A DNA stretch of 64,000 bases from Alisma plantago-aquatica. Lineage: Eukaryota > Streptophyta > Magnoliopsida > Alismatales > Alismataceae. Position numbers and translations under genes: made by a program. Each line of letters opens with the position of its first letter. Position 1 is the stretch's first letter. Of the stretch, positions 39,190 to 49,469 are shown one piece after another. The notes under the pieces were generated by a model. That model searched no databases. It was not told the origin of the DNA and worked only from the letters and a program-made list of their open reading frames with translations. The stretch is taken from contig OY856413.1 of assembly GCA_963693085.1 (NCBI GenBank), positions 541,398,379 to 541,462,378 of the forward strand. The letters are read 5' to 3'.

Positions 39190-39775
39190 AAACAGTCTTG
39201 AGACTGTTTGGTCTCAAACGGTCTTGAGACCGTTTGGGGATCTCAAACCGTTTGCCTTTATGCGGTCTCTGAGATCGTATGGCCTTCACACGGTCTTGGG
39301 ACCGTGTGGCCTTCATACGGTCTTGGGACCGTGTGACCTTCATACGGTCTTGGGACCGTGTGGTCTTCATACGGTCTTGGGACCGAGTGACCTTCACACG
39401 GTCTTGGGACCGTGTGGTATTCATACGGTCTTGGGACCGAGTGACCTTCATACGGTCTTGGGACCGTGTGGTCTTCATACGGTCTTGGGACCGAGTGACC
39501 TTCACACGGTCTTGGGATCGTGTGGTCTTCATACGGTCTTGGGACTGAGTGACCTTCACACGGTCTTGGGACCGTGTGGTCTTCATACGGTCTTGAGACC
39601 GAGTGACCTTCACACGGTCTTGGGACCGTGTGGTCTTCATACGGTCTTGGGACCGAGTGACCTTCACACGGTCTTGGGACCGTGTGGTCTTCATACGGTC
39701 TTGAGACCGAGTGACCTTCACACGGTCTTGGGACCGTGTGGTCTTCATACGGTCTTGAGACCGTGTGGAGTCTTT
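39190..39775. repeat. 27-bp palindrome tandem array with 54-bp higher order
   Basis: About 19 tandem units of CGGTCTTGGGACCG plus a 13-bp spacer, each core able to form a CGGTC/GACCG stem. Many neighbouring units alternate between spacers GTGTGGTCTTCATA-like and AGTGACCTTCACA-like, giving a 54-bp higher-order unit. At the TATA end (39190-39236) are two longer hairpins, AAACAGTCTTGAGACTGTTT and AAACGGTCTTGAGACCGTTT, with 2-bp centres. Confidence 0.95.
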
Positions 39776-39937
39776 GTAATTTTTTTGTGTTTTCTGTAAT
39801 GATAAAGAAGAAAAGTTAGTTTATTGGTAAATCCGCAATAAAGTAAAAAGTTAATGATTCTATCTAATTTATCTAAGAAAGAGTATGGAAAATTAAGGAT
39901 AACTAATAAGATAACATCATAAAATGGGAGGTTATCA

Positions 39938-39950
39938 CCCCCCCTAACTT
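39938..39950 (-). other. Athila polypurine tract
   Basis: Minus strand AAGTTAGGGGGGG immediately upstream of the LTR start TGATAACC; TTGAGGACAAGC precedes it. It primes plus-strand DNA. Confidence 0.85.
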
Positions 39951-41134
39951 AGAGTCTAGCTTGTCCTCAAGTTAGATATAGCTAAGGCATGTAGTGGCGA
40001 GGCGATTTTAATTAATTAGGGTTTCCATACTCTTGCTTCAATTCTTGATCAGAGATCTACCGAGGTCTTATTAGGGCTTCTGATTACACTAACTCTTTCG
40101 AGTATCAAGAGTTGCATGGATTTTAGGTTCTTTTCATATCGTGAATCTCGCATTGGGACCACCTTTCTTATTACGTGCATGTCATCGACTCTAATCAGTT
40201 TTATACTTCTTTTGAGAAACCTACCGGCAACTAGAGTGGGTATGAGGGCTGGCTTAAAAGGCTTATTGTGTAACTCCCCCTTCAAGTGGGGAAGGGTTTG
40301 TCTATGCTTTTTAGAGACTCACTACCGGGCACGACACATCTACCTTCATGAGGGCAGCTGAATGTACCGGCCGGGTGAGCTCTTTTATCAGCCTTTTCAT
40401 ATATTAGGAAACCTTAGGATCTCATTACCGGGCACGACACATCTGCCTTCATGAGGGCAGCTGTATGTACCGGCCGGGTGAGATCTTTGTTGGCTCTTCA
40501 TATACGTCCTTATGCGTGGCACAACTCTCATGTTTTTATTCAACACTCTGGCTTTTATTCGAAACTCACAGGCTTAGGGAGTGGGTTTTTGTTAGGGTTT
40601 TTGATTGGGCGGCCAAGCCTCTTTTATTGGAAGAAGAAACCTGTTCTTAGGGTTCCTGACATGCACTTATTTTTATTTGGTGGTCCACTCGCGAGATTTC
40701 TTGATTTTGGATTTCCCCCTGATTTCCCTCTTGACTTTGAGAGTTTTCGGTTTGCTTTGGCCCTGAAGTTGACCTGTGAAGAGTCTGAGATAGAATTGAA
40801 GTAAAAGCATAAAAACCAATTGTGAATGCCATTCATGCCTGTATGCTAATCTTCTTGTTTATTTTTGAGGACTACTTTATCTCTAACTTAGCTAGGGGTG
40901 ATTCTTTCCAGGATGAAGGTTATACTTAAGAGTTATTTTATTGAAGAAATTACTGGAAAAAGTCTAAATATGAATAGAAAGTTTGAAAATGATGTGCGAA
41001 AAAGTATGAGTTAAAGGAAGGGTTGAAGAAGAATGATACCTCACCCTTGTCCAGTGCACTCCCCCCCTAACTTATCACTCACTCTGTCCATAGAGTGTCA
41101 AAGTGATAGGTTGAGAGATGTATGGACAAGGGCA
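39951..41134 (-). other. Athila 3' untranslated region
   Basis: 1.2 kb between the second ORF and the polypurine tract. Contains a tandem duplication of about 103 bp (units start at 40323 and 40426, TACCGGGCACGACACATCT). Frames at 40049-40836 overlap each other on both strands and show no domain, so I call none a gene. Confidence 0.6.
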
Positions 41135-42903
41135 TTAGGCTTCAGTTAATCCTTTATTTGCCCCATGAATTCTGAGTAAGGTGGCTGCGAGCTTTCCACG
41201 TAGTGCGTGGTAGTCCACTTCTGTCATGTCCTCTATAGGCTTGTGAAGGGCCAGAATTGTATACATCCAGAAGAGGACGTGGAAGCCGTAGTCGTTGGAT
41301 TCTCTGATTTGCTGGGGGCACCTGTGGCAGAAGGCTGGTGGTTTGAAATGATCTTTGTCATATGCCCGCGTGTGCTGACCCAAAAGATCATGTAATTTTT
41401 CAGCACACTCCTTCGCCACCTCCTCCGTTGGTGTCTTTGGAGTTGTAGTGTATGCTTTCCGGTCTGGATCATACTGGCTGTCGGAACTGTTGTAGATTAT
41501 TGTTGTTCCTTCATGAAGATTGGTTGCCAGTAACATCCAGTGCTCTTGATGAAGGAAAGGTAGCATGATGAACTTCGGAGTTGTATGTTGGAGATAAGAG
41601 ATGAGTGTCTCCTTTGTTCTGAAGTTCTTCAGCCCTAAAAGATCGTCCTTCATGTAAGCGGACACCATATAGACCGTGTGGTGATTCCGTGCGAGTAAGT
41701 ATTGATAAGCAGTCATTACACTTACAGACATGGAACCTTTGAACTGTATGGTTTCACGGAGGGCATCTGCCATAACCAATATATCCCCGTTGATATATAC
41801 CAGCTCGTCTTTTTCGGCATACAGCCATGACATTATTAGTCGGAGCTCATTGTCTGAAAGACTTTTGCAAGCTTCTTGATCGAAATTGGGAAATGAAGGT
41901 TCAATGGAAGATTGGGGTTCCATACGTGGTGAAGATCTTTTGATGGTAACCCCGGATATCGGATCAACGTCACCTTTATCTGGAGCCAGGTCGAAGATGT
42001 AAGGGTTCCATTGACTTTGCTTGGTGACTTTGGTTGGCTGTTTTTCTTTTATCAACTCCGCTAGGGTTTGTCTGAATGGTCTTCTCTGTGGACGTTGAAT
42101 GGATGAAAAAAGATAACGAGGGACTTCGTCTGGCGCCATAGTAGGGTCGTTGAAGAACCTTCTGTCGCAGATAAGCTCCATGGCGTAACGTCCTCGCAAG
42201 GAGTGGAAATCTTCATTAATGAGCTCGGTGAATGGGACTTGTTGGTTTAGCACTAAAATGTGCCTTATAACGTAGAAAGCGCTGTCCCTGGAACCTTCGG
42301 CGGCTTGGACTGGTGGGTTGATTATTCTGAACCAGGGAGAACTCTAATCCTGGCGGAGAGAAGGGCACGCGCCCCATATGAGTTTTAGAAGCCGGAAAGG
42401 GATGCATCTTACCTCCCCGGCTTCAATTCCAACGAAGTTGATGATCCCGACTTTTAAATCACTGGCACAGAAATTGTACACTTTGGCGTCGCGGGCGACA
42501 GTGTCCACAATCATGAGCAACCAGTGGTTACAAACTTGGAAAGGCACGGTTATGTATCTAGATTTTCTTGCGATCCCCCTGTGCAACCTCGTAATGGATT
42601 TGTGCTGTAGTTCTTTGTACAGTAAGCACAACCCCAGTGTGGGTGAGGCGTTGAGAACCGGTTGCTGTCGCCTAGAGCTTTTGTAGATCTCGATAGAGTT
42701 GGCAAGGAGAGTACGGAACATTGCCATCTTTACCGGTGACTGGGATCGAAGGATGGAGCGGAAATCTTCACGTGTTAGGTTGCGTTTAGTCTTCGTGTTC
42801 TAGTATATAACATCCCTCCCTTCTTTGGCATCATCTACTATAGTGCTTAGGATGAAGATATCATGTGCGTCTAGGGTGGAGATGGCCGCCATGTCTAAAT
42901 CGT
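41135..42903 (-). pseudogene. Second-ORF C-terminal part: two tandem Ulp1/C48-like modules
   Basis: One frame from about 42903 to 41135, with TAG stops at 42800-42802 and 42344-42346. It contains two copies of an Ulp1-type (C48) cysteine-protease-like fold. Module 1 (about 42730-42190): CNHWLLMIVD, then VQAAEGSRDSAFYVIRHI. Module 2 (about 41700-41160): EHWMLLATNL, then CPQQIRESNDYGFHVLFWM. His-Trp and the oxyanion Gln are kept in both. Where C48 enzymes have Cys (D-C-G), module 1 has Ser (codon 42281-42283) and module 2 Tyr (codon 41288-41290). The expected Asp position also looks like Asn in both. Both modules end alike (FHSLRGRYAMELI; YHALRGKLAATLL), which points to internal duplication. 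In active family members this fold cleaves SUMO-like conjugates; here catalysis is unlikely. The segment belongs to a longer ORF starting at 46086. Confidence 0.7.
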
Positions 42904-42961
42904 GCATTTTGCTAGGTAGAGGTGGCGGCGGAGGTAGTTCTTGCGGTGTGGGGGAAGAAGT

Positions 42962-44488
42962 CTATTCTAAGTCGTCCATGTAATGCTGCAGATCATCATC
43001 TCTGTCAGAATCAGAAGGAGTATCTAGTTCTTCATCAGTGTCTAGGCATACTCTGTCTGATTCTTCCTGTTCAGGCACTAAAGGTTCATGTGCAGAGAGT
43101 TGTTGAGCTGCTGTGGCTGGTATACTGGTGCTGGTTCCCAGGATACATTTTTCGAATTCAGCAAAAGCCACTTCTTTTGCAGCCTCCCCCAAAGATCCCG
43201 TGGAAAAGTTGAGAAATTGATCCCCAAAATGTATGCTGACGTTCTCCGTGTGAGCAGGGGATTTGGGATCTTTATCACCAGCTTGGTGATCTTTCTGGTG
43301 TTTTGGCTCTGTTCCTTGGTTGGGGCCTGCCCCAGCATCATCTGGCTTATCGGAGTCATCAGCGGAGGAGGTACTGTTGTTTGAGTCAGCGGAGGAATCA
43401 GAATCTTCCCCATCATCATCATCATCGTCATCGTCATCTGCTGCTGATTTATCAGTTGTTTTCTTATGTGCTTTCTTCTTGCACAGATGATGGATGGATT
43501 GGAGCTCGTCGTATGCCACTTGCACGTTCTCGTGTGTTTCGAGCAGTGCTTCGTGGGTTTCTTTTAAATCAGAGTAGCGCTCTTCGGCTGAGAGGAGTCG
43601 TGTTGTGAGGTCGGTTACTTGAGCTTTTAGTTGAATAAGCTCATTGTTTGACGACTCCTCCTGGCAATTATGTAGTTGCGTGAGGGTGGTGTTGATGTCG
43701 TCCAGGCGCGTGTTGAAAGCTTGTTGTTGCTTCTTGAGCTCGCGGAGGGTCTCTGGCAGAGGTTGAGTCTGCGTAGAGATCCTATCGACCTGCTTTGCCA
43801 ACGCTTCATGCTGGTGTTGTACTCCATGGATCCACTCGGGCAAGTTTTTACAACGGTCGTCGATGTGGTCGACTTGCTTGGCCACTGAATCTTGTCGTTG
43901 TTGGATTCCTTGGAGGATGCTTAGCATGGCGCGGTTCTGCTCGTCAATCTGGGCGACCTGTTGTGTTAGACCCTGCACACAAGAAAAAATAGAATTCAAA
44001 ATGTTAGAGGGGTCGGTGAGGAGGTTTCGGATGGTGTCGAATTGACGTCTGAATTCCGCACCAACGTTAGAAAAAGGGACCCCAGTAAATGAAGAGTGAG
44101 GTGGCTGGGGTCAGGGTGGAATGGTAGTGTCGTGTGGAAAAGACACTGTTGATGGACTCGCGAATTGCGTGGTGACTGTGGATGGGGTCACCAGCGATAT
44201 CGGGGTGGTGGTGGGTGGAAAAGGTGGTGTCATACTCGGAGAGAGAAATGGATCCGGGATTGTTGATGGAAAGTTAGTGGATGTGAAGGAGGTGAATTCG
44301 GGCGTTGTAGTGGAGAATGGGGTGCCCGAAGTGAAGAAGAGTGGGGGTGGTGGTATGGTTGTGGAGAAGGGTGGTGTGGTAAAAAGTGGTGTGGAGGATG
44401 ATTGAAGGGTGGTTGATGGTGGTGGGGTAGTAGATATTGGGGTGGTGGAAGGTGGAGAGGTGGTAGTGAGCTCAACATTTAGACTCAT
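42962..44488 (-). pseudogene. Second-ORF middle part: Thr/Pro linker, coiled coil, acidic tract
   Basis: Same frame as the C48-like part, from which a TAG (42962-42964) separates it. The first 125 residues (44488-44111) are almost only Thr, Pro and Ser, ending at a TGA (44111-44113). The next 345 residues (43999-42962) form a long heptad-rich coiled coil (repeated KQVDHID and KQVDRIS blocks), then a run of nine Asp, then a Ser/Asp-rich tail. No enzymatic domain is visible. Such a layout suits a scaffold or multimerising protein. Reading continues across the stops with the same composition, so these are disabling mutations in one ORF rather than gene ends. Confidence 0.6.
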
Positions 44489-44499
44489 TATAAAAGAGT

Positions 44500-46086
44500 C
44501 TAGTGATGAGGTTGTAATATGGTCCTCTGGAAGGGGGGCTCAGTTTCGGGGTGAGGTTTTGATGTTGGTGTCCCCGACAGCTCATGTGCCTTTACAAGCC
44601 TTCTGGAAGGTCGTTTGACTAGAAGTTTTGTTGTTTTAGCTGTCGGGGCATTTATGCTGAGTTCTGCCTGCCCTGTCGTTGCTTTCTTCTCTTTGGATTT
44701 GATTGAGGCTATGATTTTGGCGATCTCGTCGTCTGTGAATAGGAGCTTGTCCTTGTCATAGTCAGCAAGTTCTGGAAGTGGAAGTAGGGTTCTGGAGGAT
44801 TTTGTTGTGGGGCAGAACACGTAGTGCAGCTTTGCATCCTTTTCTTTTAAGATATAGGAGTTCTTTAATGTCTGTTCGTTGGTAAGGATGTCGCCCTTTA
44901 TTGGGTTGCATTTGGGTAGAAGTCTATCCATCTTAAGATATTTGATGATAGATGTGATATGACCACCCGTGCAAATTTCTTTTCCGAAGGCGAAGGCTGA
45001 TAGCTTGAGGAGCATAAGTCATCCAATGTTAACTGGCATTCCATTTAGGACGGACCAGAGAACATAGAGATCAGATATGAGTACAGCTCCTCCTTCTGAT
45101 CTGGGGAATAGTGCGCCAATGATGATTTTGTGAAGAGTGTGCACTAGGCCAGAATGAATGTTAGAGGCCTTGCTTGTCTTTGCATCAAAAGTTGGTAACC
45201 CCATTAGCGATTTCCAGAAGGTATGTTTGTTGAACTTGGGGTGTTTTGTACCAGCGACCTTAGCTTTCGTCAGCTGGTCTTGATTATCGATGAAAATTTC
45301 ATTCAGAAGATTTTCAGTGATGACCACTTCATTGTTAAAGATTCTGGTGGTTATTTTACGGTCACCACCGTCCCTTGCTCTATCCATGATGTCCACTGAT
45401 TCTTTGTGGAAATAGGTGAAGAATTCTGTTGTTGGCTCAATGTAGGGAATTTCGGATACAAAGCATAGCCGGGAGAGGTTGGAATTGTCAAGAAGAGTGA
45501 GGATTCTATTATAGATCCCCATCTTCATAAGTATGCTTGGGCAGACATACTTTGTTGGTTTAAGAATTTGGCTGATGGAAGGGATGATATGGAGATGAAG
45601 ATTTTCAGGTGGTGGTGCGGTGGTGGTGATGTGGGGGAAAATAGAAACGGTTATTGTGGCAGGGGTGGTAGTGGTGGTGGTGGATGGTGGGATGTACCCT
45701 GCCAGGGTTTGTTCCCTTGCAGAGGCAGGGTGTACTTGCTTCCTGGCCCTTTTCTTGGGTGTTGGTTCAGCTGTGGTTACTTGGGCCATTCTCTTCCCCT
45801 TAGACTTTGCAGTGGGTGATTCTTCCTCGGGGGAAGGCTGATATTCCGAGGCCTCATCGGATGAAATTTCCTCAACCTCTTCTTCAGAGGGCTCTTCAGC
45901 TAAGCATCTGTTGATGCGTCTGATCTCATGCATGACTTTTAGCAGGTTCACCTTTGTCGGGACCTGTCCAGTTGTTTCATAGCTATCTATGACTTGTTGT
46001 AGTTTGGCCCGATCAGCTTCTAATTGTTCCCTTGTCCAGAAAGGGGCATCAGCTGTTCCTTGAGGTTGCTTGGAAGGTGATGTCAT
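44500..46086 (-). pseudogene. Second-ORF N-terminal part, plant-transposon domain
   Basis: Starts at the ATG at 46086, two bases after a strong splice-acceptor-like AG. About 355 codons run to a TGA (45019-45021), and the same frame continues 172 codons to 44500. The N-terminus is charged (EEPSEEEVEEISSDEASEYQ, then a KKRARK basic cluster that may be a nuclear signal). The following region (YVCPSILMKMGIYNR; TEFFTYFHKESVD; GALFPRSEGGAVLISDLYVL; SVLNGMPVNIG) resembles the domain annotated as putative plant transposon protein / Athila ORF1. Its function is unknown. A frame change near the G6 run at 44533-44538 links it to the downstream Thr/Pro-rich frame. In Athila elements an extra ORF sits behind pol in the env-like position; nothing envelope-like is seen here. 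Confidence 0.65.
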
Positions 46087-46087
46087 T

Positions 46088-46120
46088 CTAAAATAATTGA
46101 CAAGAAAACAAAAGTTAGAA
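46088..46120 (-). promoter_or_regulatory. Likely splice acceptor before the second ORF
   Basis: On the minus strand a TTCTAAC branch-site-like motif (46114-46120) is followed by a pyrimidine-rich stretch and TTATTTTAG (AG at 46088-46089). The ORF's ATG starts two bases after the AG. A candidate donor CAG/GTAGAC lies at 46548-46554. Confidence 0.5.
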
Positions 46121-46186
46121 TTCTTAAATGTGAAATTATAACAAAGTAATATTATTGGAGTTTGAGTTTTAGCAGATTGGTTGAGT

Positions 46187-46400
46187 TCAAACGGTCCTGA
46201 GACCGTTTGGTCTCAAACGGTCTTGAGACCGTTTGGTCCCAAACGGTCTAGAGACCGTTTGGTCCCAAACGGTCTGGAGACCGAATGGTCCCAAACGGTT
46301 TGGGTATTCTCTTCTTTTTTTTTATAGCTCTAACGGTCTAGAGACCGTTTGGTCTCAAACAGTCTGGAGACCGTTTGGTCTCAAAGGGTCTAGAGACCGA
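46187..46400. repeat. Internal palindrome array 1 (CGGTCTTGAGACCG family)
   Basis: About eight copies of AAACGGTCTNGAGACCGTTT with linker GGTCTC or GGTCCC, in two blocks split by a T-rich segment at 46303-46332. It is the same family as the LTR array but closer to the long, symmetric form. Confidence 0.9.
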
Positions 46401-46790
46401 AACGAAGGCGAACCGCGCGGGAGACGAATCGTGCGGCCGTTCGTCGGCAGGGAACTACGATGGTGACGACGGCGATATGGGTAAACATAGAGTTCAAAAA
46501 CCTGCGACTGTCTGGCGGTGGTGTAAATCGGTGAACTGTTGGGTGGTCTACCTGTCGGTGGGGACGGCGAGAAGTCTGGGTGCGGCTAGCGGCAGAGCAG
46601 GAGCGCGGGAATGCGCGGGGGCGACGACGGAGCCGGAGACGACAGCGGAGAAGCTGAGTCGACATCGAAGTGATGAAACGGCGGTAGAGACGATGGCGGC
46701 GTCAGAGAGGGAGACGAGCGTAAAGACGAAATTCTGGAATGAAACAAGGAAGTTCGAGAATTTGGGCTTCTAGAAGAGAGAACGTAGGCG
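46401..46790 (-). other. GC-rich leader/exon-like block
   Basis: On the minus strand CT-rich then GC-rich sequence, unlike the rest of the element and reminiscent of a plant 5' UTR and first exon. A frame opens at 46665 (MSTQLLRCRLRLRRRPRAFP) but has no recognisable domain. Placed between a TATA box and a splice acceptor, it may be the leader of a subgenomic transcript. Confidence 0.4.
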
Positions 46791-46798
46791 AGGGGAGA

Positions 46799-46808
46799 TA
46801 TATTTATA
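46799..46808 (-). promoter_or_regulatory. Internal TATA box
   Basis: Minus strand TATAAATATA, preceded (upstream in transcription) by the palindrome array at 46833-47016. This is the same order as in the LTR. Likely promoter for the second ORF. Confidence 0.5.
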
Positions 46809-46832
46809 GGTTTTAGGGGGGGCGCCCCTTAC

Positions 46833-47016
46833 CAAACGGTCTTGAGACCGTTTGGTCGCAAACGGGCTTGAGACCGTTTGGCCTCAAACGGTCTTGAGAC
46901 CGTTCGGTCGCAAACGGTCTTCAGACCGTTCGGTCGCAAACGGTCTTGGGACCGTTTGGCCTCAAGCGGTCTTGGGACCGTTTGGTCGCAAACAGTCTTG
47001 AGACCGTTTGGCCCCA
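46833..47016. repeat. Internal palindrome array 2
   Basis: Seven tandem units with a period of about 26 bp, core AAACGGTCTTGAGACCGTTT, linkers GGTCGC or GGCCTC. It lies between the pol stop and the internal TATA box. Confidence 0.93.
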
Positions 47017-47198
47017 AAATTATGTGAATTTTTATGTATTTTTAGATTAATGATGAAAGAACTCAAAGAAAACAAAAAAAAGAAGATTTAAAACAAAATA
47101 AAAGGCTAGGACTTAGAAAAGGTGATACTCAGGTCTTGGGTTACCTCCCAAGAAGCGCTTTGGTTTAACGTCGCTGGCTCGACAAAATTTTTCTCCAG

Positions 47199-49469
47199 CT
47201 ATGCTGTTGTTATAGGATCATGGATCCCTATAGTTTGTCTTGATAATTTGTCTTCCAGAGTGTGGTATTTCTTTAATCTGTGACCATTAACGGTCCTTTC
47301 TCCTCCATTATCATTGAGAATAATGACAGCTCCTGTCGGGTATATATGTTTGATTGTGAAAGGCCCCGACCATTTAGTACGCAGTTTTCCAGGAAACATT
47401 TTCAGTCTGGAATTGAATAGGAGGACTTTGTATCCAACGATTATATCTTTTCTTTTTATGTGGCCATCGTGCCACATCTTGGTTTGTTCTTTGTAGATTC
47501 TTGCATTGTGGTAGGCTGTCATTCGTAATTCTTCTAATTCTTGGAGTTGAAGTTGTCTGAATTCACCAGCGCCTTTGAGATCGAAGTTTAGTTGCTTAAT
47601 GGCCCACCAGGCCTTATGCTCTAATTCAACTGGCAAATGGCAAGACTTCCCATACACTAATCGAAACGGTGTTGTTCCGATTGGTGTTTTGAAAGCTGTG
47701 CGGTAGGCCCATAGAGCGTCAGATAGTTTGGTGGACCAATCGGTGCGGTGCTGATTGATAGTTTTTTCCAGGATAGCTTTAATTTTCCTATTGGAGACTT
47801 CAACCTGTCCACATGTCTGTGGATGATACGGTGTAGAAACTTTATGGTTGACTCCATATTTTCTTAATAAGGCTTCAAAGCTTCGTTCCAAGAAATGTGA
47901 TCCACCGTCGGATATTATCATTCTTGGAACGCCGAATCTGGGGAATATTATCTCTTTAAGCATCTTGATTACCGGTTTTGAATCACAAGAAATGGTTGGT
48001 AGAGCTTCTACCCATTTCGAAACGTAATCCACAGCAACCAAGATATACATGAATCCGTAAGATGGGGGGAAAGGACCCATGTAATCTATTCCCCATACAT
48101 CGAAGAGTTCGATTTCTTGCCATATATTCAATGGCATTTCATTTCTTTTGGTTATTCCACCGGATAGTTTGCACTTGTCGCATGATCGCACGTATTCATG
48201 TGCATCTTTTGCGATGGTTGGCCAGTAAAAACTAGATTGCAGGACTTTGAGGGTTGTCTTCTTAGAACTCATGTGGCCCCCAGTGGGGCCTGAGTGACAC
48301 TGCTCTAGAACTGAGGTGATTTCCGTCTCTGGAATGCATCGACGAAAAAGTCCATCTGCGCATAAGCGGAATAGATAGGGCTCTTCCCAGAAATACTGCT
48401 TAGCGTCATGAATGAACTTCTTTTTGTCATGATAATATGCAGATGGATGAATGATTCCTGTTGCCAAATAATTAACAATGTCGGCATACCAGGGGAATCC
48501 ATTAGCGACTTTCATTAGTTGGTCGTCCGGGAGGGAGTCTCGGATAGGTACTTTGTCTTCATCCTCGACTTCAATACGGCTGAGATGATCAGCGACGACG
48601 TTTTCCACTCCGCTTTTGTCTTTGATTTCCAAATCGAATTCTTGAAGCATCAATACCCATTGGATAAGTCTAGGTTTTGCATCTTGCTTCTGAATTTGAT
48701 ACCGTATAGCGGAGTGGTCAGTGTAGAAAATGACCTTAGCTCCAATCAGGTATGAGCGGAATTTCTCGAACGCGTAGATGACAGCTAAGAATTCCTTTTC
48801 TATAGTGGTGTAATTTTTTTGTGCTTCATCAAGCGTTTTGGATGTGTAGTATATAACATAGGGTTTCTTGTCGATTCTTTGCCCTAATACGACCCCTATG
48901 GCATAATCGCTCGCGTCACACATGATTTCAAAAGGTTGTGACCAATCTGGAGCTCTTAGTATGGGTGCGGAAATCAAGGCATTTTTCAGAGTTGTGAAAC
49001 TTTGCAAACATTCTTGGTTAAAGTTAAACTTCGTGCCCTTGGTCAGTAGTTGTGTCATGGGTTTTGCTATTTTAGAGAAGTCTTTAATAAATCTTCTGTA
49101 AAACCCAGCATGACCTAAGAAAACACGTACCCCTTTTACGTCTTTTGGTGGCAAAAATTTCGAGATAACGTCAACTTTTGCTTGATCCACCTCGATCCCT
49201 TTGTCGCTCACTCTATGTCCGAGAACGATACCTTCAGTTACCATAAAATGGCATTTTTCCCAATTTAAGATGAGGTTTGTTTCCTCGCATCTTTGTAAAA
49301 CTTGAACCAGGTTGAGCAGACAGTTGTCGAAAGAGTCTCCATAAACTGAGAAATCGTCCATGAATACCTCCATTATAGATTCTATTAATCCTGCAAAGAT
49401 AGCAGACATGCATCTTTGGAAAGTGGCTGGTGCGTTACAAAGCCCGAATGGCATTCTTTTGAAAGCATA
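47199..49469 (-). CDS. pol: Athila Pol, 3' part: RT (second half), RNase H, integrase
   Basis: About 755 codons continuing the pol frame from across the nested insert. RT second half starts near the ATG at 49454 ([14 protein letters not shown]; catalytic FMDDF, M-D-D at residues 32-34 of that ORF). RNase H follows ([29 protein letters not shown]). Integrase has a HHCC zinc finger ([21 protein letters not shown]) and a D,D-E core ([27 protein letters not shown]). The protein then ends without a chromodomain, as in Athila. No stop or frameshift. Reverse transcriptase and integrase would copy the RNA and insert the cDNA. Here the gene is split by the element at 49470-58738. Removing that insert with one gcata copy leaves the frame continuous (9274 bases, offset checked). 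Confidence 0.93.
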   Translation of the reverse strand, partial: YAFKRMPFGLCNAPATFQRCMSAIFAGLIESIMEVFMDDFSVYGDSFDNCLLNLVQVLQRCEETNLILNWEKCHFMVTEGIVLGHRVSDKGIEVDQAKVDVISKFLPPKDVKGVRVFLGHAGFYRRFIKDFSKIAKPMTQLLTKGTKFNFNQECLQSFTTLKNALISAPILRAPDWSQPFEIMCDASDYAIGVVLGQRIDKKPYVIYYTSKTLDEAQKNYTTIEKEFLAVIYAFEKFRSYLIGAKVIFYTDHSAIRYQIQKQDAKPRLIQWVLMLQEFDLEIKDKSGVENVVADHLSRIEVEDEDKVPIRDSLPDDQLMKVANGFPWYADIVNYLATGIIHPSAYYHDKKKFIHDAKQYFWEEPYLFRLCADGLFRRCIPETEITSVLEQCHSGPTGGHMSSKKTTLKVLQSSFYWPTIAKDAHEYVRSCDKCKLSGGITKRNEMPLNIWQEIELFDVWGIDYMGPFPPSYGFMYILVAVDYVSKWVEALPTISCDSKPVIKMLKEIIFPRFGVPRMIISDGGSHFLERSFEALLRKYGVNHKVSTPYHPQTCGQVEVSNRKIKAILEKTINQHRTDWSTKLSDALWAYRTAFKTPIGTTPFRLVYGKSCHLPVELEHKAWWAIKQLNFDLKGAGEFRQLQLQELEELRMTAYHNARIYKEQTKMWHDGHIKRKDIIVGYKVLLFNSRLKMFPGKLRTKWSGPFTIKHIYPTGAVIILNDNGGERTVNGHRLKKYHTLEDKLSRQTIGIHDPITTA
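49465..49469. other. Target-site duplication, gcata
   Basis: gcata here and at 58739-58743, exactly flanking the nested LTR element. Confidence 0.97.

Larger units (their letters stand above)
37975..39937 (-). repeat. 3' LTR of Athila element
   Basis: 1963 bp; on the minus strand TGATAACC...CCATCA. U3 carries an array of 27-bp hairpin repeats (39263-39770), then extended palindromes (39190-39240), then a TATA box (39164-39173). The remaining 1.2 kb toward 37975 is R/U5. Frames crossing the repeat are artefacts of its 27-bp (nine-codon) period. Confidence 0.93.

Noticed and set aside
39263..39770. CRISPR-like array of palindromic repeats
   Set aside because: The spacers are themselves repeated and only 13 bp, there are no unique spacers, and the setting is a plant retrotransposon LTR.
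39056..39799. Long repetitive ORFs on both strands (230 and 191 codons) across the LTR array
   Set aside because: The unit is 27 bp, exactly nine codons, so every frame without a stop in one unit stays open through the array. They are LTR artefacts.
44121..44405. Plus-strand Gly/Val-rich ORF
   Set aside because: It is antisense to the Thr/Pro-rich linker of the second Athila ORF, whose low-complexity codons leave the other strand open.
41135..46086. Envelope gene in the env-like position of the Athila element
   Set aside because: No signal peptide or convincing transmembrane segment. The content is a plant-transposon domain, coiled coil and C48-like folds.
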